Virus record (IMG/VR): IMGVR_UViG_3300042385_000896
Coordinates: 1 to 64,000 of that record
Strand: one strand, 5' to 3'
Source of the DNA: a virus
DNA length: 64,000 bases
The position numbers and the translations under genes are program-made. The notes below the pieces were generated by a model that was not told the DNA's origin, made no database searches, and saw nothing but the letters and a program-made list of their open reading frames with translations. Below are positions 29,001 to 36,582 of this stretch, piece by piece; the stretch's first letter is position 1; every line of letters starts with the position of its first letter.

Positions 29001-30662
29001 ACTAATTCCACTTGAACCCGAGGTACCACTTGAACCATCGGTACCACTTGTTCCTGAACTACCGTCAGTTCCACTTGTTCCTGAAGAACCATCAGTTCCT
29101 GAAGTACCTGAACTCCCACTTGTTCCTGAAGAACCGCTAGTCCCTGAAGAACCATCCGTTCCACTTGTTCCTGAAGAACCATCTGTTCCTGAACTTCCGC
29201 TTGTTCCTGAACTACCGTCAGTTCCGCTAGTTCCTGATGAACCATCTGTTCCTGAACTACCGTCAGTTCCACTTGTTCCTGAAGAACCATCAACACCACT
29301 TAATCCGCTTGAACCCGAAGTGCCTGAACTTCCGTCAGTTCCACTTGTTCCTGATGAACCATCTGTTCCTGAACTTCCGCTAGTTCCTGATGAACCATCT
29401 GTTCCTGAAGTTCCTGAACTACCGTCAGTTCCGCTTGTACCTGAACTACCATCTGTACCACTTGAGCCCGATGTTCCTGAAGAACCATCTGTTCCACTAG
29501 TTCCTGATGAACCATCTGTTCCTGAACTACCGTCAGTACCGCTTGTTCCTGAAGAACCGTCAATACCACTAGTTCCTGAACTACCGTCAGTTCCACTTGT
29601 ACCTGAACTACCGTCAGTTCCACTTGTACCTGAACTACCATTGGTACCACTTGTTCCGCTTGAGCCCGATGTTCCTGAAGAACCATCTGTTCCTGATGTT
29701 CCTGAAGACCCACTATTTCCTGACGTACCTGAACTACCATCGGTCCCACTAATACCTGAAGTCCCTGAAGAACCATTAACACCACTTATACCACTAGACC
29801 CTGAAGTTCCCGAAGAACCATCAGCACCTGAAGTTCCCGAACTACCGTCAGTTCCTGAAGTTCCTGAAGAACCGTCAATCCCACTTGTTCCTGAAGAACC
29901 TGACGTTCCTGAAGAACCGTCAGTCCCACTTGTTCCTGAACTACCATCAGTACCTGAAGTACCTGATGAACCATCAGTACCCGAACTTCCACTAGTCCCT
30001 GAAGAGCCGTTAGTCCCTGAAGAGCCGTTAGTCCCTGAAGAGCCGTTAGTTCCTGAAGAACCACTACTACCAGAAGAACCACTACTACCTGACGTACCCG
30101 ATGTTCCTGATGAACCACTTTCACCCGAAGAACCCGATGAACCCGATGAACCGTTAGTTCCTGAAGAACCGTTAGTTCCTGAAGAACCGTTAGTTCCTGA
30201 AGAACCACTACTACCAGAAGAACCACTTGAACCTGAACTTCCTGATGAACCACTTGAACCTGAACTTCCTGATGAACCACTTGTTCCACTAGAACCTGAT
30301 ATTCCTGAAGTACCACTTGAACCTGATGTTCCTTTAGTTCCTGAACTACCCGAAGAACCGCTACTTCCTGATGTTCCACTACTTCCTGAAGAACCACTTA
30401 AACCTGAAGTACCATTTTGACCACTTGAACCTGACGAACCATTAACACCACTTGTTCCTGATGAACCATTAACACCACTTGTTCCTGCAGTACCTGAAGT
30501 ACCAGCAAGGGATAGAGCATCCGCAATTTGTTGGATACTTGCTTTATATGATGAACCTGCGGGGTTTTGTGATGTATCACCCGTAATGACAATGTGTACA
30601 ATGTCATCTGGAGATACTATCGGAGCTTGGGTTCTGTCGGTCAGTCTTTGATAATTCGGCAT
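23010..30662 (-). CDS. Giant collagen-like Gly-Ser/Thr/Asp repeat fibre protein (2,550 residues)
   Basis: Residues 1-54 form a head (MPNYQRLTDRTQAPIVSPDD, SSYKASIQQIADALSLAG) typical of phage fibre N-termini. Residues about 55-2395 are Gly-X-Y triplets in two zones. Up to about residue 1480 a nine-residue unit GTDGSSGTS dominates, with markers GLSGVDG and GISGVNG. Beyond that the repeat becomes almost Asp-free GTS/GSS like the neighbouring 3,117-residue fibre. The last 155 residues form a globular tip (CRETGVTTTTLICRFPF, FDYYVYDSGTNAMRSGIIM, GGGTWDISVGTRIVF). A terminator follows the gene. Role as a long virion fibre is inferred from architecture. Confidence 0.87.
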   Translation of the reverse strand: MPNYQRLTDRTQAPIVSPDDIVHIVITGDTSQNPAGSSYKASIQQIADALSLAGTSGTAGTSGVNGSSGTSGVNGSSGSSGQNGTSGLSGSSGSSGTSGSSGSSGSSGTKGTSGSSGTSGISGSSGTSGSSGSSGSSGSSGSSGSSGSSGSSGSSGTNGSSGTNGSSGTNGSSGSSGSSGESGSSGTSGTSGSSGSSGSSGSSGTNGSSGTNGSSGTNGSSGTSGSSGTDGSSGTSGTDGSSGTSGTDGSSGTSGSSGTSGIDGSSGTSGTDGSSGTSGADGSSGTSGSSGISGVNGSSGTSGISGTDGSSGTSGNSGSSGTSGTDGSSGTSGSSGTSGTNGSSGTSGTDGSSGTSGTDGSSGTSGIDGSSGTSGTDGSSGTDGSSGTSGTDGSSGTSGSSGTDGSSGTSGTDGSSGTSGTDGSSGTSGSSGTDGSSGTSGTDGSSGTSGSSGLSGVDGSSGTSGTDGSSGTDGSSGTSGTDGSSGTSGSSGTDGSSGTSGTDGSSGTSGSSGTSGSSGTSGTDGSSGTSGTDGSSGTSGTDGSSGTSGSSGISGVNGTNGTSGSSGTSGTDGSSGTSGSSGTDGSSGTSGTNGSSGTSGTDGSSGTSGTSGTDGSSGTSGTSGSSGLSGVDGSSGTSGTDGSSGTSGTDGSSGTSGTDGSSGTSGTSGTDGSSGTSGTSGSSGLSGVDGSSGTSGTDGSSGTSGSSGTSGTDGSSGTSGTDGSSGTSGTSGSSGSSGTSGTDGSSGTSGTDGSSGTSGSSGTDGSSGTSGSSGTSGSSGSGGSSGTSGTDGSSGTSGTDGSSGTSGTDGSSGTSGTDGSSGTSGSSGTDGSSGTSGTDGSSGTSGSSGLSGVDGSSGTSGTDGSSGTSGSSGTDGSSGTSGTSGTDGSSGTSGTSGTSGTDGSSGTSGSSGLSGVDGSSGTSGTDGSSGTDGSSGTSGSSGTSGSSGTDGSSGTSGTDGSSGTSGSSGSSGTSGTDGSSGTSGTDGSSGSSGISGVNGSSGTSGTNGSSGTSGSSGTDGSSGTSGSSGTSGTDGSSGTSGTDGSSGTSGTDGSSGTSGTDGSSGTSGTSGTDGSSGTSGTDGSSGTDGSSGTSGTDGSSGTSGTSGTDGSSGTSGTNGSSGTSGSSGLSGVDGSSGTSGTDGSSGTSGSSGTSGTDGSSGTSGTDGSSGTSGSSGTDGSSGTSGTSGTDGSSGTSGTSGTDGSSGTSGSSGTDGSSGSSGTSGTDGSSGTSGTSGTDGSSGTSGTDGSSGTSGTSGTDGSSGTSGTDGSSGTSGTDGSSGTSGTSGTDGSSGTSGTDGSSGTSGSSGLSGVDGSSGTSGIDGSSGTSGTSGTDGSSGTSGSSGSSGTSGSSGTSGTSGSSGLSGVDGSSGTSGTDGSSGTSGTDGSSGTSGTSGTDGSSGTSGTSGTDGSSGTSGTSGTDGSSGTSGTSGTDGSSGTDGSSGTSGTSGTDGSSGTSGTDGSSGTDGSSGTSGSSGISGVNGSSGTSGTSGSSGTSGSSGTSGSSGTSGSSGTSGSSGTSGSSGSSGSSGTSGSSGTSGTSGSSGSSGTSGSSGSSGTSGTDGSSGTSGSSGTSGSSGTSGSSGTSGSSGTSGTSGSSGSSGSSGTSGTSGSSGSSGSSGSSGSSGTAGTSGTSGSSGSSGTSGSSGTSGSSGTSGTSGSSGTSGTNGSSGTSGSSGSSGTSGTSGSSGTSGTSGSSGTSGSSGTSGSSGTSGSSGTNGSSGTSGTSGSSGTSGTSGSSGSSGSSGSSGTSGSSGTSGTSGSSGTSGTSGTSGTSGSSGTSGSSGTSGTSGSSGTSGTSGSSGSSGTNGSSGTSGSAGTSGTSGTSGTSGSSGTSGSSGSSGSSGSSGSSGTSGSSGSSGSSGTAGTSGSSGTSGSSGSSGTSGTSGSSGSSGSSGSSGTSGTSGSSGSSGTSGSSGTSGTSGSSGTSGTSGSSGTSGSSGTSGSSGSSGTSGTSGTSGSSGTSGSSGSSGSSGTSGSSGTSGSSGTSGTSGSSGSSGSSGSSGSSGTSGSSGTAGTSGSSGTSGTSGSSGSSGSSGSSGSSGTSGSSGSSGSSGSSGTAGTSGTSGSSGSSGSSGSSGTSGTSGSSGSSGSSGSSGSSGSSGTSGTSGSSGTAGTSGTSGSSGTSGSSGTSGSSGSSGSSGSSGSSGTAGTSGSSGTSGSSGSSGSSGSSGSSGTSGSSGSSGTSGSSGTAGTSGTSGSSGSSGTSGSSGTSGSSGTAGTSGSSGTSGTSGSSGSSGSSGTAGTSGTSGSSGSSGSSGSSGTSGTSGSSGTSGSSGSSGTSGSSGTAGTSGSSGTSGTSGSSGTSGTSGSSGTSGTSGSSGTSGTSGTSGTSGSSGTSGSSGSSGTSGSSGSSGTSGSSGTSGTSGSSGTTGTSGTSGLQGTSGTSGTSGTSGSSGTSGLSPVVSGNDNEVLTSDGAGGITSEPNLTFDGTTLGITGDTIEQGNQSLQSCRETGVTTTTLICRFPFASGSSATFDYYVYDSGTNAMRSGIIMTVWDGTNTAFTDSSTPDLNASTVAVKFYTVIIGSNLELYAAIGGGTWDISVGTRIVF
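23470..30510 (-). repeat. 27-bp (GTDGSSGTS) and 9-bp (GTS/GSS) coding repeats in two zones
   Basis: The Asp-marked 27-bp unit occupies roughly 26220-30060, while 23470-26220 encodes plain GTS/GSS triplets. The switch lies near 26220, next to a GISGVNGSSG marker. Confidence 0.88.
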
Positions 30663-30678
30663 CTTTTTAGTCTATATG

Positions 30679-30686
30679 TATAAATA
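30679..30686 (-). promoter_or_regulatory. Candidate late promoter element TATTTATA
   Basis: On the minus strand TATTTATA is followed by 16 nt and then the ATG of the 2,550-residue fibre gene. Confidence 0.4.
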
Positions 30687-30709
30687 TGAATCTTTTCATA
30701 ATTTGGTTT

Positions 30710-31012
30710 TTATTGGTCTTCGAATATATAAATATTTGCATCCATGAAAATAAAGATTTCTCCGTCTTGATAAATCTTACCTTTCTCGTCACAATAAATT
30801 ATTCCGAACTTTTCGCACCCCAAAGAGTCTATGATTTTTATTCCAACGGCGGGGGCTGAATTGAATGTGGTTGGTAGTACAATAGATATTGATGGAGGTA
30901 CTTGAGTGTTAATAGTTGAAATTAAAACACATTGATTCCCATACACATCACACGCATATAAATCATACGGTAATGTAACTCCAGAAACTCCAGTAATCTC
31001 AATTTGTGTCAT
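30710..31012 (-). CDS. Small Cys-containing beta-domain protein, paralogue of the N-terminal domain of the protein at 2077-2670
   Basis: This 100-residue protein has MTQIEITGVSGVTLPY, ACDVYGNQC and KIIDSLGCEKFGIIYC. It aligns over its first 75 residues with the (PT)n protein encoded at 2077-2670 but lacks linker and Cys-rich domain. The C-terminal tail (KIYQDGEIFIFMD) is a short beta-hairpin-like end comparable in position to that protein's QEDLFLILQENGG tail. Four cysteines suggest disulphides. Probably a small virion decoration or adaptor; function unknown. Confidence 0.6.
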   Translation of the reverse strand: MTQIEITGVSGVTLPYDLYACDVYGNQCVLISTINTQVPPSISIVLPTTFNSAPAVGIKIIDSLGCEKFGIIYCDEKGKIYQDGEIFIFMDANIYIFEDQ

Positions 31013-31016
31013 ATTG

Positions 31017-31024
31017 AATAAATA
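31017..31024 (-). promoter_or_regulatory. Candidate late promoter element TATTTATT
   Basis: On the minus strand CTATTTATT is followed by CAAT and the ATG at 31012, so the element ends only 4 nt before the start codon. Confidence 0.35.
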
Positions 31025-31049
31025 GTTAGTATTTACTTTAACTCTTTTT

Positions 31050-31081
31050 TAAAACAAAAAATCCCCCAAGGGTTGGAGGAC
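31050..31081 (-). terminator. Intrinsic terminator downstream of the LamG-like gene
   Basis: In minus-strand RNA the stem is UCCUCCAA / UUGGGGGA with one G-U wobble, followed by a run of six T. On the plus strand the same position would be a C-A mismatch, which fits use in the minus direction. Confidence 0.8.
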
Positions 31082-31103
31082 TTTATTTATGTTTTTATAG
31101 TTA

Positions 31104-32138
31104 TTAATAAGGAGTGTCAGAACTACGTGTTATTGCCCCAACAATAACGGTACTACCTAAATTACTAAGGTCTTGTTGAAAAGAGGGTGAATTTAATGAG
31201 TCAATTAAAAGAACACAGTCACCATCATTAATTTGATTAGTGGACGCACCTCCGTAAGGATTTGCACCTTGTATTGGTAATAATGAACTTTTGGGGGTTG
31301 TAAACCCACTTGTATATACAATATTTCTACATATCCTTATATCAGTAAGTTTCGCATCTAAAAAATTACTACTCGATAGTAAAGAGCCAAAATAAATTAA
31401 ACCAATAGTGTTACTAATCAGAGTGTTAGGTATTCCAACGGCAGTTTTGTCATTACCATCAAAATAGACTTTAACTTGACCATTGTCACATGTAATTGCA
31501 ATGTGTTGCCAAACATTTGTTGACAATGGTAGAGATATCGCATTACCAGTGGATAATCCGTGAAGACAACTATCTGATGGGTCAATATATAAATTTAAAT
31601 CACCACCACCAAATGAAGCACTTTGACTAAATATGTATTGGTTACTACCTGTTGATACTGGATTTCCAAAATACCAAAATTCAATTGTAAAGAATTCATT
31701 AACTGTACCAATATGAGTAGGAATAATCCTTGCCGTATTAGAACTATTTGGAAATATTAACGAACCTGGATTTACTTCCCAAGAAGACCAATGTCCAAAA
31801 CCGTTCATCCAAATATACGCCTCGTCACCTGTTGTGTAAGTTTTACTACTAACAAATCCCGCCTTTTCAACAAATGAAATTTCATTTAACGACAACGACC
31901 TCCAAAATCCTACATACGCAGAAATCCCTAACGGATTTGGTTGTGTTCCTGTTGGAACTGAGTGAGCGATTACATACCCAAGGTCTTCATCGGGTCCGTT
32001 CCACCATTGAATTCCACCTGGTTGTAATGTGTAGTCTTGGTCGTCAACCCCAATAGTTAATGTACTATTAAATACTCGGATAGCCCCATTGATTAGTGAT
32101 AATGTTGGATTATATGCAAATGGTCTTGATGTTGACAT
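31104..32138 (-). CDS. Concanavalin A/LamG-like domain virion protein
   Basis: Residues about 120-310 have the LamG-type pattern: FFTIEFWYFGNPVSTGSNQY, LSTNVWQHIAITCDNGQVKV, YFDGNDKTAVG, then LTDIRICRNIVYTSGFT. Such domains in phages bind carbohydrates or form trimeric fibre tips. The N-terminal 110 residues contain paired Trp and Tyr residues (IQWWNGPDEDLGYV) and are unassigned. The gene sits between Cys-rich and (PT)n appendage genes and is followed by a terminator. A glycan-binding adhesin role is inferred. Confidence 0.75.
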   Translation of the reverse strand: MSTSRPFAYNPTLSLINGAIRVFNSTLTIGVDDQDYTLQPGGIQWWNGPDEDLGYVIAHSVPTGTQPNPLGISAYVGFWRSLSLNEISFVEKAGFVSSKTYTTGDEAYIWMNGFGHWSSWEVNPGSLIFPNSSNTARIIPTHIGTVNEFFTIEFWYFGNPVSTGSNQYIFSQSASFGGGDLNLYIDPSDSCLHGLSTGNAISLPLSTNVWQHIAITCDNGQVKVYFDGNDKTAVGIPNTLISNTIGLIYFGSLLSSSNFLDAKLTDIRICRNIVYTSGFTTPKSSLLPIQGANPYGGASTNQINDGDCVLLIDSLNSPSFQQDLSNLGSTVIVGAITRSSDTPY

Positions 32139-32154
32139 AGTTTTTTTTTTATTT

Positions 32155-32162
32155 AATAAATA
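32155..32162 (-). promoter_or_regulatory. Candidate late promoter element TATTTATT
   Basis: On the minus strand GATATTTATT is followed by an A-rich 16-nt leader and the ATG at 32138. Confidence 0.4.
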
Positions 32163-32195
32163 TCTTTTATTTTTATTTTATTCTTAAACTTAATA

Positions 32196-32693
32196 TTATA
32201 AACCAATTGTTGGTGTTACACAAGGGGTGCGAGTTAATGTTGGTGTTGGTCTTGGAGCACGAGTTGGTTTTGGGGTTGGTGTTGGGGTGGCGCAAGGGTC
32301 AAAAGTAGGGGTTGGTGTTGGGTGTAGTGTTGGAGTTGGTGTTTTGGTTGGTTTAGGCGTTTTAGTTGGTTGTGGGGGGCAAGGAGTGTCTGTTGGTGTT
32401 GGTGTTGGCGTACTTGTAGGAATAGGAGTTGGGGTACTTGTAGGTGTTGGTGTAGGTGTTGGTGATGGAATTGGTCTAACAACAGTTAAGAAGTTAGGGC
32501 AGTCAGAATTAATAACTAATATAGTATAAACACCATAAACCTCTCTTGGGGGAGTTAATAAGTTAGGTTCAAATAAAAAAGGTAATAATACATCACCTAA
32601 ATTAATAGCGTCCATACTGTTGTCAGGTTTAAAAACAACATTAGCAATTTGACCATTATAATTGATACTAGATATTACAATTGTTTCATTCAT
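32196..32693 (-). CDS. (PT)n-tail protein with a small N-terminal beta-domain
   Basis: Residues 1-73 form a beta-domain ([40 protein letters not shown]). The remaining 90 residues are low-complexity Pro-Thr sequence: [10 protein letters not shown], then [20 protein letters not shown], interspersed with isolated Cys and basic residues. The SDCPNFL motif recalls the small Cys domains of the proteins at 2077 and 30710. The ATG overlaps the stop of the 1,001-residue gene by 4 bases (ATGA), so the two are probably translated together and may act together. Thr-rich linkers are possible O-glycosylation targets. Confidence 0.6.
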   Translation of the reverse strand: MNETIVISSINYNGQIANVVFKPDNSMDAINLGDVLLPFLFEPNLLTPPREVYGVYTILVINSDCPNFLTVVRPIPSPTPTPTPTSTPTPIPTSTPTPTPTDTPCPPQPTKTPKPTKTPTPTLHPTPTPTFDPCATPTPTPKPTRAPRPTPTLTRTPCVTPTIGL

Positions 32694-35600
32694 ATACTTA
32701 AATTATTTGGGTCACAATCACAATTGATATCAACAACTGTTACAGTTCCTCCACCATTAAGTTTAATTACATTGATGGCACATTTATAAGTTATGGTAAC
32801 ATATAATGGTACATCAATAACTTCGACAGTATTATCACAATATAAAATTTGATACGTTGAACCAGTTCCAGGTCCAAATCCACTATATAATTGGAATGTT
32901 TTGCAACAAGATGAACAATCTCCAATAACCGTATACGTCAGAAAATTTATATGCTGTATTCCTGCACCGCCTCCATATAGACAACTACCTATAATATTTG
33001 GTAGTGGTACCCAATTATTCATTCCCCCAATTGGTGTAAGACTATTTATAGGAAGATATGCGAGTGGGTTAGGTAATGGATAATATGTGGACATATCCTC
33101 TAAAATCCAATAATTATTTATATTATCCCAAGAAATCCTCATTAATACGGTGGGTGGGGCGATAGAGTAATAAGTGAAATAATATGATGATTTACCATTA
33201 ATCTGAGTTGAAGGACTTATATTTGATGGTAATGCAATTGTACCAGTACAATCCGTTAAATCATCAATAAAACGAATACACTCTCCAGGTGTATAAACCG
33301 TAGGTGTAGGTGTAGGTGTAGGTGTTGGTGTTGAAGTTGGTGTTGAAGTTGGTGTTGAAGTGTTAGTCGGTGTTGGTGTTGGGGTGTTAGTTGGTGTTGG
33401 GGTCGGTGAATATGTGGTTGTAGTTGTTGTTAAATTTGAGGTTGTAGTTGTTGTTGTTAAATTTGAGGTTGTAGTTGTTGTCGTTAAATTTGAGGTTGTT
33501 GTTGTCGTTGTGGTTAAATTTGTGGTGGTGGTTGTTGTTGTTTCTCCAGATATTTGGTATGTAAAGTCGTTAGGTAAACAAACCGATGTCGAGCAGTCAG
33601 GACAATCAGGGTTAAACATTCTGAAAGTATTTTTTAATAAATTAAAGTTGTGTTTTACCTCAGGAGCCGATAATGGGGTAACATACATTCTAAATTGTGA
33701 AATGGCACCATCAAAAGTTCCCGCAAAATTCTGTTCAATTAATATATTAGTTTTTAACCCATTAAATGTTGTCCCCGATAAATCATTAATTGGGAAATTT
33801 TCAGGGTCTTGAATATAAGGTCCGTAAGGTTGCGTCATAGATGAAAAAGTTAAATTTTCTCTAAGTCCTTGGGTACCTCCACCCCACGATATATTAAATG
33901 GAACACCAACTTGTTTTTCTTTGTCGGTATCTAACCCTCTTGGGATAATCTCCTCAAAATTTTCAATTGTATGAAATAATTTACCATTAACGTAAATCTT
34001 AAGTCTCCCATTTCGATATAATTTATCAATTAACCATTTTTCATTTAATCTAACCAACTCAATTTGTTCTGATGTTTTACCACCAATTTGAGTGTATGGT
34101 ATTGTAATTAATGATGTTGCATTATTTGCTAATGATTCTAAATAAAGTTTTTCAGTTATATCACCAAGTCCTCCTCGATACCATAAATCACACGTATCTA
34201 ACCATGTATATCTTTCCCATACCGCATCTACTTGAAACCAATGTTCCTCCTCTAACCACGCGGGATTCTCTAATAAACATGTAGGGTAAATTGGGGGTGT
34301 ACAATAATCAACAATAGTGTGTCCTGTAGTGTACGTAATTCCACTTGTTTCACAAGAACCCGTAGTAACACAGTCTCCTGTGAATTTTAACATTCTAACT
34401 CCGATACCAGGATTTTTTGGGTCACCACATAATCTAAAAGATAATGCGTTTGACATAGAATCATATATTGGATTTGTTTCACAAGTATTTTCGATTGATG
34501 TAAATCCTGTATTACAGTTATAACAAGTTGTGGTTGTTGTACAAACATCACATGATGGTGTGCAAACAGGTGGTAGTTCACAATCAGGTATTGGCGTTGG
34601 AGGGGGTGTTGGTGTTGGTGTTGGGATAATTATAGTGTCGCATATGTGTGTTTGACATTCCCACCCACAAGTTTCACAAGGGTCTAAATTACAATCACAA
34701 CCACAAGTAATTTTCTTTTCTGGGTCTCCATTACAACTACTACACCCATAATTAACGTGAGGGTCATGAATATTATTTACTGACCTTGGCGGATAAACAA
34801 ATACACATCTACTATCCGTAATTGTTCTATTACAACAAGCACATGTTTGTAGTTGAGTTAGACCTGATGTTACTCGATTGTACCCCGAAAAACACAATGG
34901 ACTACCACTGGCGTGGTGATAAAATTTATTTTCAGCTCTAGTTCCAAAATAAAAAAAAGTATTCTTATTGTTTGGATAAATTTCATTAAGAGTTGTTTCA
35001 TTAGGTAATGGAGAATACTCATTGATAAGTCTTGGTTTCAAAACCATTTCAACGGACCATCCTTTATTCATTCTTTCAGGAAAAATCTCATAATCAAAAC
35101 CAAATAATTTATAAAACCCTTGATAAAAACCACCATATAATTCGTGGTATCTACCCTCAAAAGGGCTTGATTTACTAACCACTTCGTATAAAACGGTTTT
35201 ATTAAACCCCGAAAATCTTACGTTAGGTAAATTGGTGTGACCTGTAACTTGATGTAACTTTAATCTTCGGTCGTAATACATTCTATTGAATTTTAAATAA
35301 TCAGAATATAAACCTTTAGTGAATGTTATCGTTTCACCCGTCATTTGGTTGACTAATCCGTTGTCAACACCTGTTAACCCAATATCACATGATGTTGATG
35401 ATGAGTAACAAGTCAAATCATCATTATTTGGATTGTAATAATTTTGAGATACAAAAATATTATTATTATTGTATTGTTTATATGAAAGTGTTTGGTTTTG
35501 AACACTTAAAGGATTGTTAATGTCAAAATAAACAGGAAGTCGGTTTCCGTATGTTTGTGCAATCAAATATGGGGAGAAAACAACCTCTTGATTGTAGTCT

Positions 35601-35695
35601 TGTTCATCTGAGGTCAAAGACATATCATTGGAATCTAAATTAAGTTTTAGAGACCAATTTGAGCGGACGTATTGATTTATATTTTGACTTGCCAT
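32690..35695 (-). CDS. Large virion appendage protein: LamG-like region, Cys-rich cluster, poly-Thr and (PT)n linkers
   Basis: This 1,001-residue protein begins [20 protein letters not shown]. Residues about 200-690 look like a split concanavalin A/LamG-like domain ([12 protein letters not shown] early, [17 protein letters not shown] and [20 protein letters not shown] late). A Cys-rich segment at about 285-400 ([27 protein letters not shown], a short PT linker, [13 protein letters not shown]) is inserted into it. Residues about 718-798 are a linker of repeated TTTTTTSNL followed by (PT)n. The last 200 residues form a second Cys-containing domain. Likely a tail-tip or whisker-like adhesin. Repeats in the linker give GTT-rich DNA at 33300-33545. 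Confidence 0.7.
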   Translation of the reverse strand: MASQNINQYVRSNWSLKLNLDSNDMSLTSDEQDYNQEVVFSPYLIAQTYGNRLPVYFDINNPLSVQNQTLSYKQYNNNNIFVSQNYYNPNNDDLTCYSSSTSCDIGLTGVDNGLVNQMTGETITFTKGLYSDYLKFNRMYYDRRLKLHQVTGHTNLPNVRFSGFNKTVLYEVVSKSSPFEGRYHELYGGFYQGFYKLFGFDYEIFPERMNKGWSVEMVLKPRLINEYSPLPNETTLNEIYPNNKNTFFYFGTRAENKFYHHASGSPLCFSGYNRVTSGLTQLQTCACCNRTITDSRCVFVYPPRSVNNIHDPHVNYGCSSCNGDPEKKITCGCDCNLDPCETCGWECQTHICDTIIIPTPTPTPPPTPIPDCELPPVCTPSCDVCTTTTTCYNCNTGFTSIENTCETNPIYDSMSNALSFRLCGDPKNPGIGVRMLKFTGDCVTTGSCETSGITYTTGHTIVDYCTPPIYPTCLLENPAWLEEEHWFQVDAVWERYTWLDTCDLWYRGGLGDITEKLYLESLANNATSLITIPYTQIGGKTSEQIELVRLNEKWLIDKLYRNGRLKIYVNGKLFHTIENFEEIIPRGLDTDKEKQVGVPFNISWGGGTQGLRENLTFSSMTQPYGPYIQDPENFPINDLSGTTFNGLKTNILIEQNFAGTFDGAISQFRMYVTPLSAPEVKHNFNLLKNTFRMFNPDCPDCSTSVCLPNDFTYQISGETTTTTTTNLTTTTTTTSNLTTTTTTSNLTTTTTTSNLTTTTTTYSPTPTPTNTPTPTPTNTSTPTSTPTSTPTPTPTPTPTVYTPGECIRFIDDLTDCTGTIALPSNISPSTQINGKSSYYFTYYSIAPPTVLMRISWDNINNYWILEDMSTYYPLPNPLAYLPINSLTPIGGMNNWVPLPNIIGSCLYGGGAGIQHINFLTYTVIGDCSSCCKTFQLYSGFGPGTGSTYQILYCDNTVEVIDVPLYVTITYKCAINVIKLNGGGTVTVVDINCDCDPNNLSI

Positions 35696-35704
35696 CTTTT
35701 TTAT

Positions 35705-35712
35705 GATAAATA
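35705..35712 (-). promoter_or_regulatory. Candidate late promoter element TATTTATC
   Basis: On the minus strand GAGTATTTATC lies 9 nt before the ATG at 35695. It forms a divergent pair with the plus-strand site at 35726. Confidence 0.4.
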
Positions 35713-35725
35713 CTCTAAATCGAAG

Positions 35726-35733
35726 TATTTATT
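35726..35733 (+). promoter_or_regulatory. Candidate late promoter element TATTTATT
   Basis: GTATTTATTG lies 12 nt before the ATG at 35746 on the plus strand, back to back with the minus-strand element at 35705. Confidence 0.4.
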
Positions 35734-35745
35734 GGAAAATGTGTT

Positions 35746-36582
35746 ATGATAAATTTTAACAAAGAATACTACAGTAATAATTATTACTTCTTTTTAAAAG
35801 ATAGAGGAGACCAAATCTCCTTATACTATTCTATTGCTGACACTTTAACCGAATCTAGAAAAAAAGACAAAAAAATGGACTTCGATAAAAAAGATTCGAA
35901 AAAAGTTAAAGATGTTGTAAATAATATTTTAAAATCAAAAGAAAAACAAACAACAATTGATATTGAGGATAAATTAAAAGGTGTAAAAAAATCTTCGGGT
36001 GAGATTGGTGAGTTAGTTGATTCTGACGGAACTATGTTAAGTTCAAGAATTCCTTTGATAAATTTAACCCTTTCCCCAAGAAAAACAATGGACCAAACTG
36101 TTGTTATGGCTAGAACAACAAATGACCCTGTAACAAGAGGTTACCGTGTTTATTATGGTGAGAGTGAAGAAGAAAAAGAAAATATTGTGTCAGAAGTTGA
36201 CTATTCAGAAGCCTTTGGATATGTTGAGACTGAAGGAAAAGATTTTAAAGAAACTATAAATATATTAAAAAAGATGGGTGTTGAGAATCCCGTACAAAGA
36301 GCAAAAGAATTTGGTAAATTACCCAAAGCTAAGAAAGTTGGTGGTAAATTAAAACAAAGACTTTCTGAAAAAGATAGTATTGAAGAACAACAAAAAGAAA
36401 AAATGATTAAAATGGTTGAGGACATCTTAACTAAGAAATCTAAAGATAGTTCAGACGTTGTAAAACGTGATGAAAGCGTTAGTAAGATATTAGTTAAAAA
36501 TTTACAATCAATTAAAAAATTAGCAGATAAAGAAGGTATCAGTATTTCTAAATTAATTAACATATTAAAATCAAATGAATAA
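35746..36582 (+). CDS. Hypothetical phage protein, Lys/Glu-rich
   Basis: This 278-residue protein has no recognised family. Residues 35-90 and 200-278 are highly charged and probably helical (KKDSKKVKDVVNNILKSKEK; IEEQQKEKMIKMVEDILTKK). The centre (SSRIPLINLTLSPRKTMDQT, TRGYRVYYGESEEEKENIV) looks like a small folded domain. The last 8 bases overlap the next gene, suggesting an operon with the four small genes that follow. Preceded by a TATTTATT element, so probably late. Confidence 0.6.
   Translation: MINFNKEYYSNNYYFFLKDRGDQISLYYSIADTLTESRKKDKKMDFDKKDSKKVKDVVNNILKSKEKQTTIDIEDKLKGVKKSSGEIGELVDSDGTMLSSRIPLINLTLSPRKTMDQTVVMARTTNDPVTRGYRVYYGESEEEKENIVSEVDYSEAFGYVETEGKDFKETINILKKMGVENPVQRAKEFGKLPKAKKVGGKLKQRLSEKDSIEEQQKEKMIKMVEDILTKKSKDSSDVVKRDESVSKILVKNLQSIKKLADKEGISISKLINILKSNE

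Noticed and set aside
23344-30420. 2,358-codon plus-strand open frame (PEVPLVPEEPSVP repeats) opposite the 2,550-residue fibre
   Set aside because: Same antisense artefact of a 9-bp periodic coding repeat; the real gene is on the minus strand with globular ends and a terminator.
32227-32529. Plus-strand open frame of Gly/Val repeats opposite the (PT)n protein
   Set aside because: Antisense reading of the Pro-Thr codon repeat; the minus-strand frame has a folded N-terminal domain and is translationally coupled to its upstream gene.
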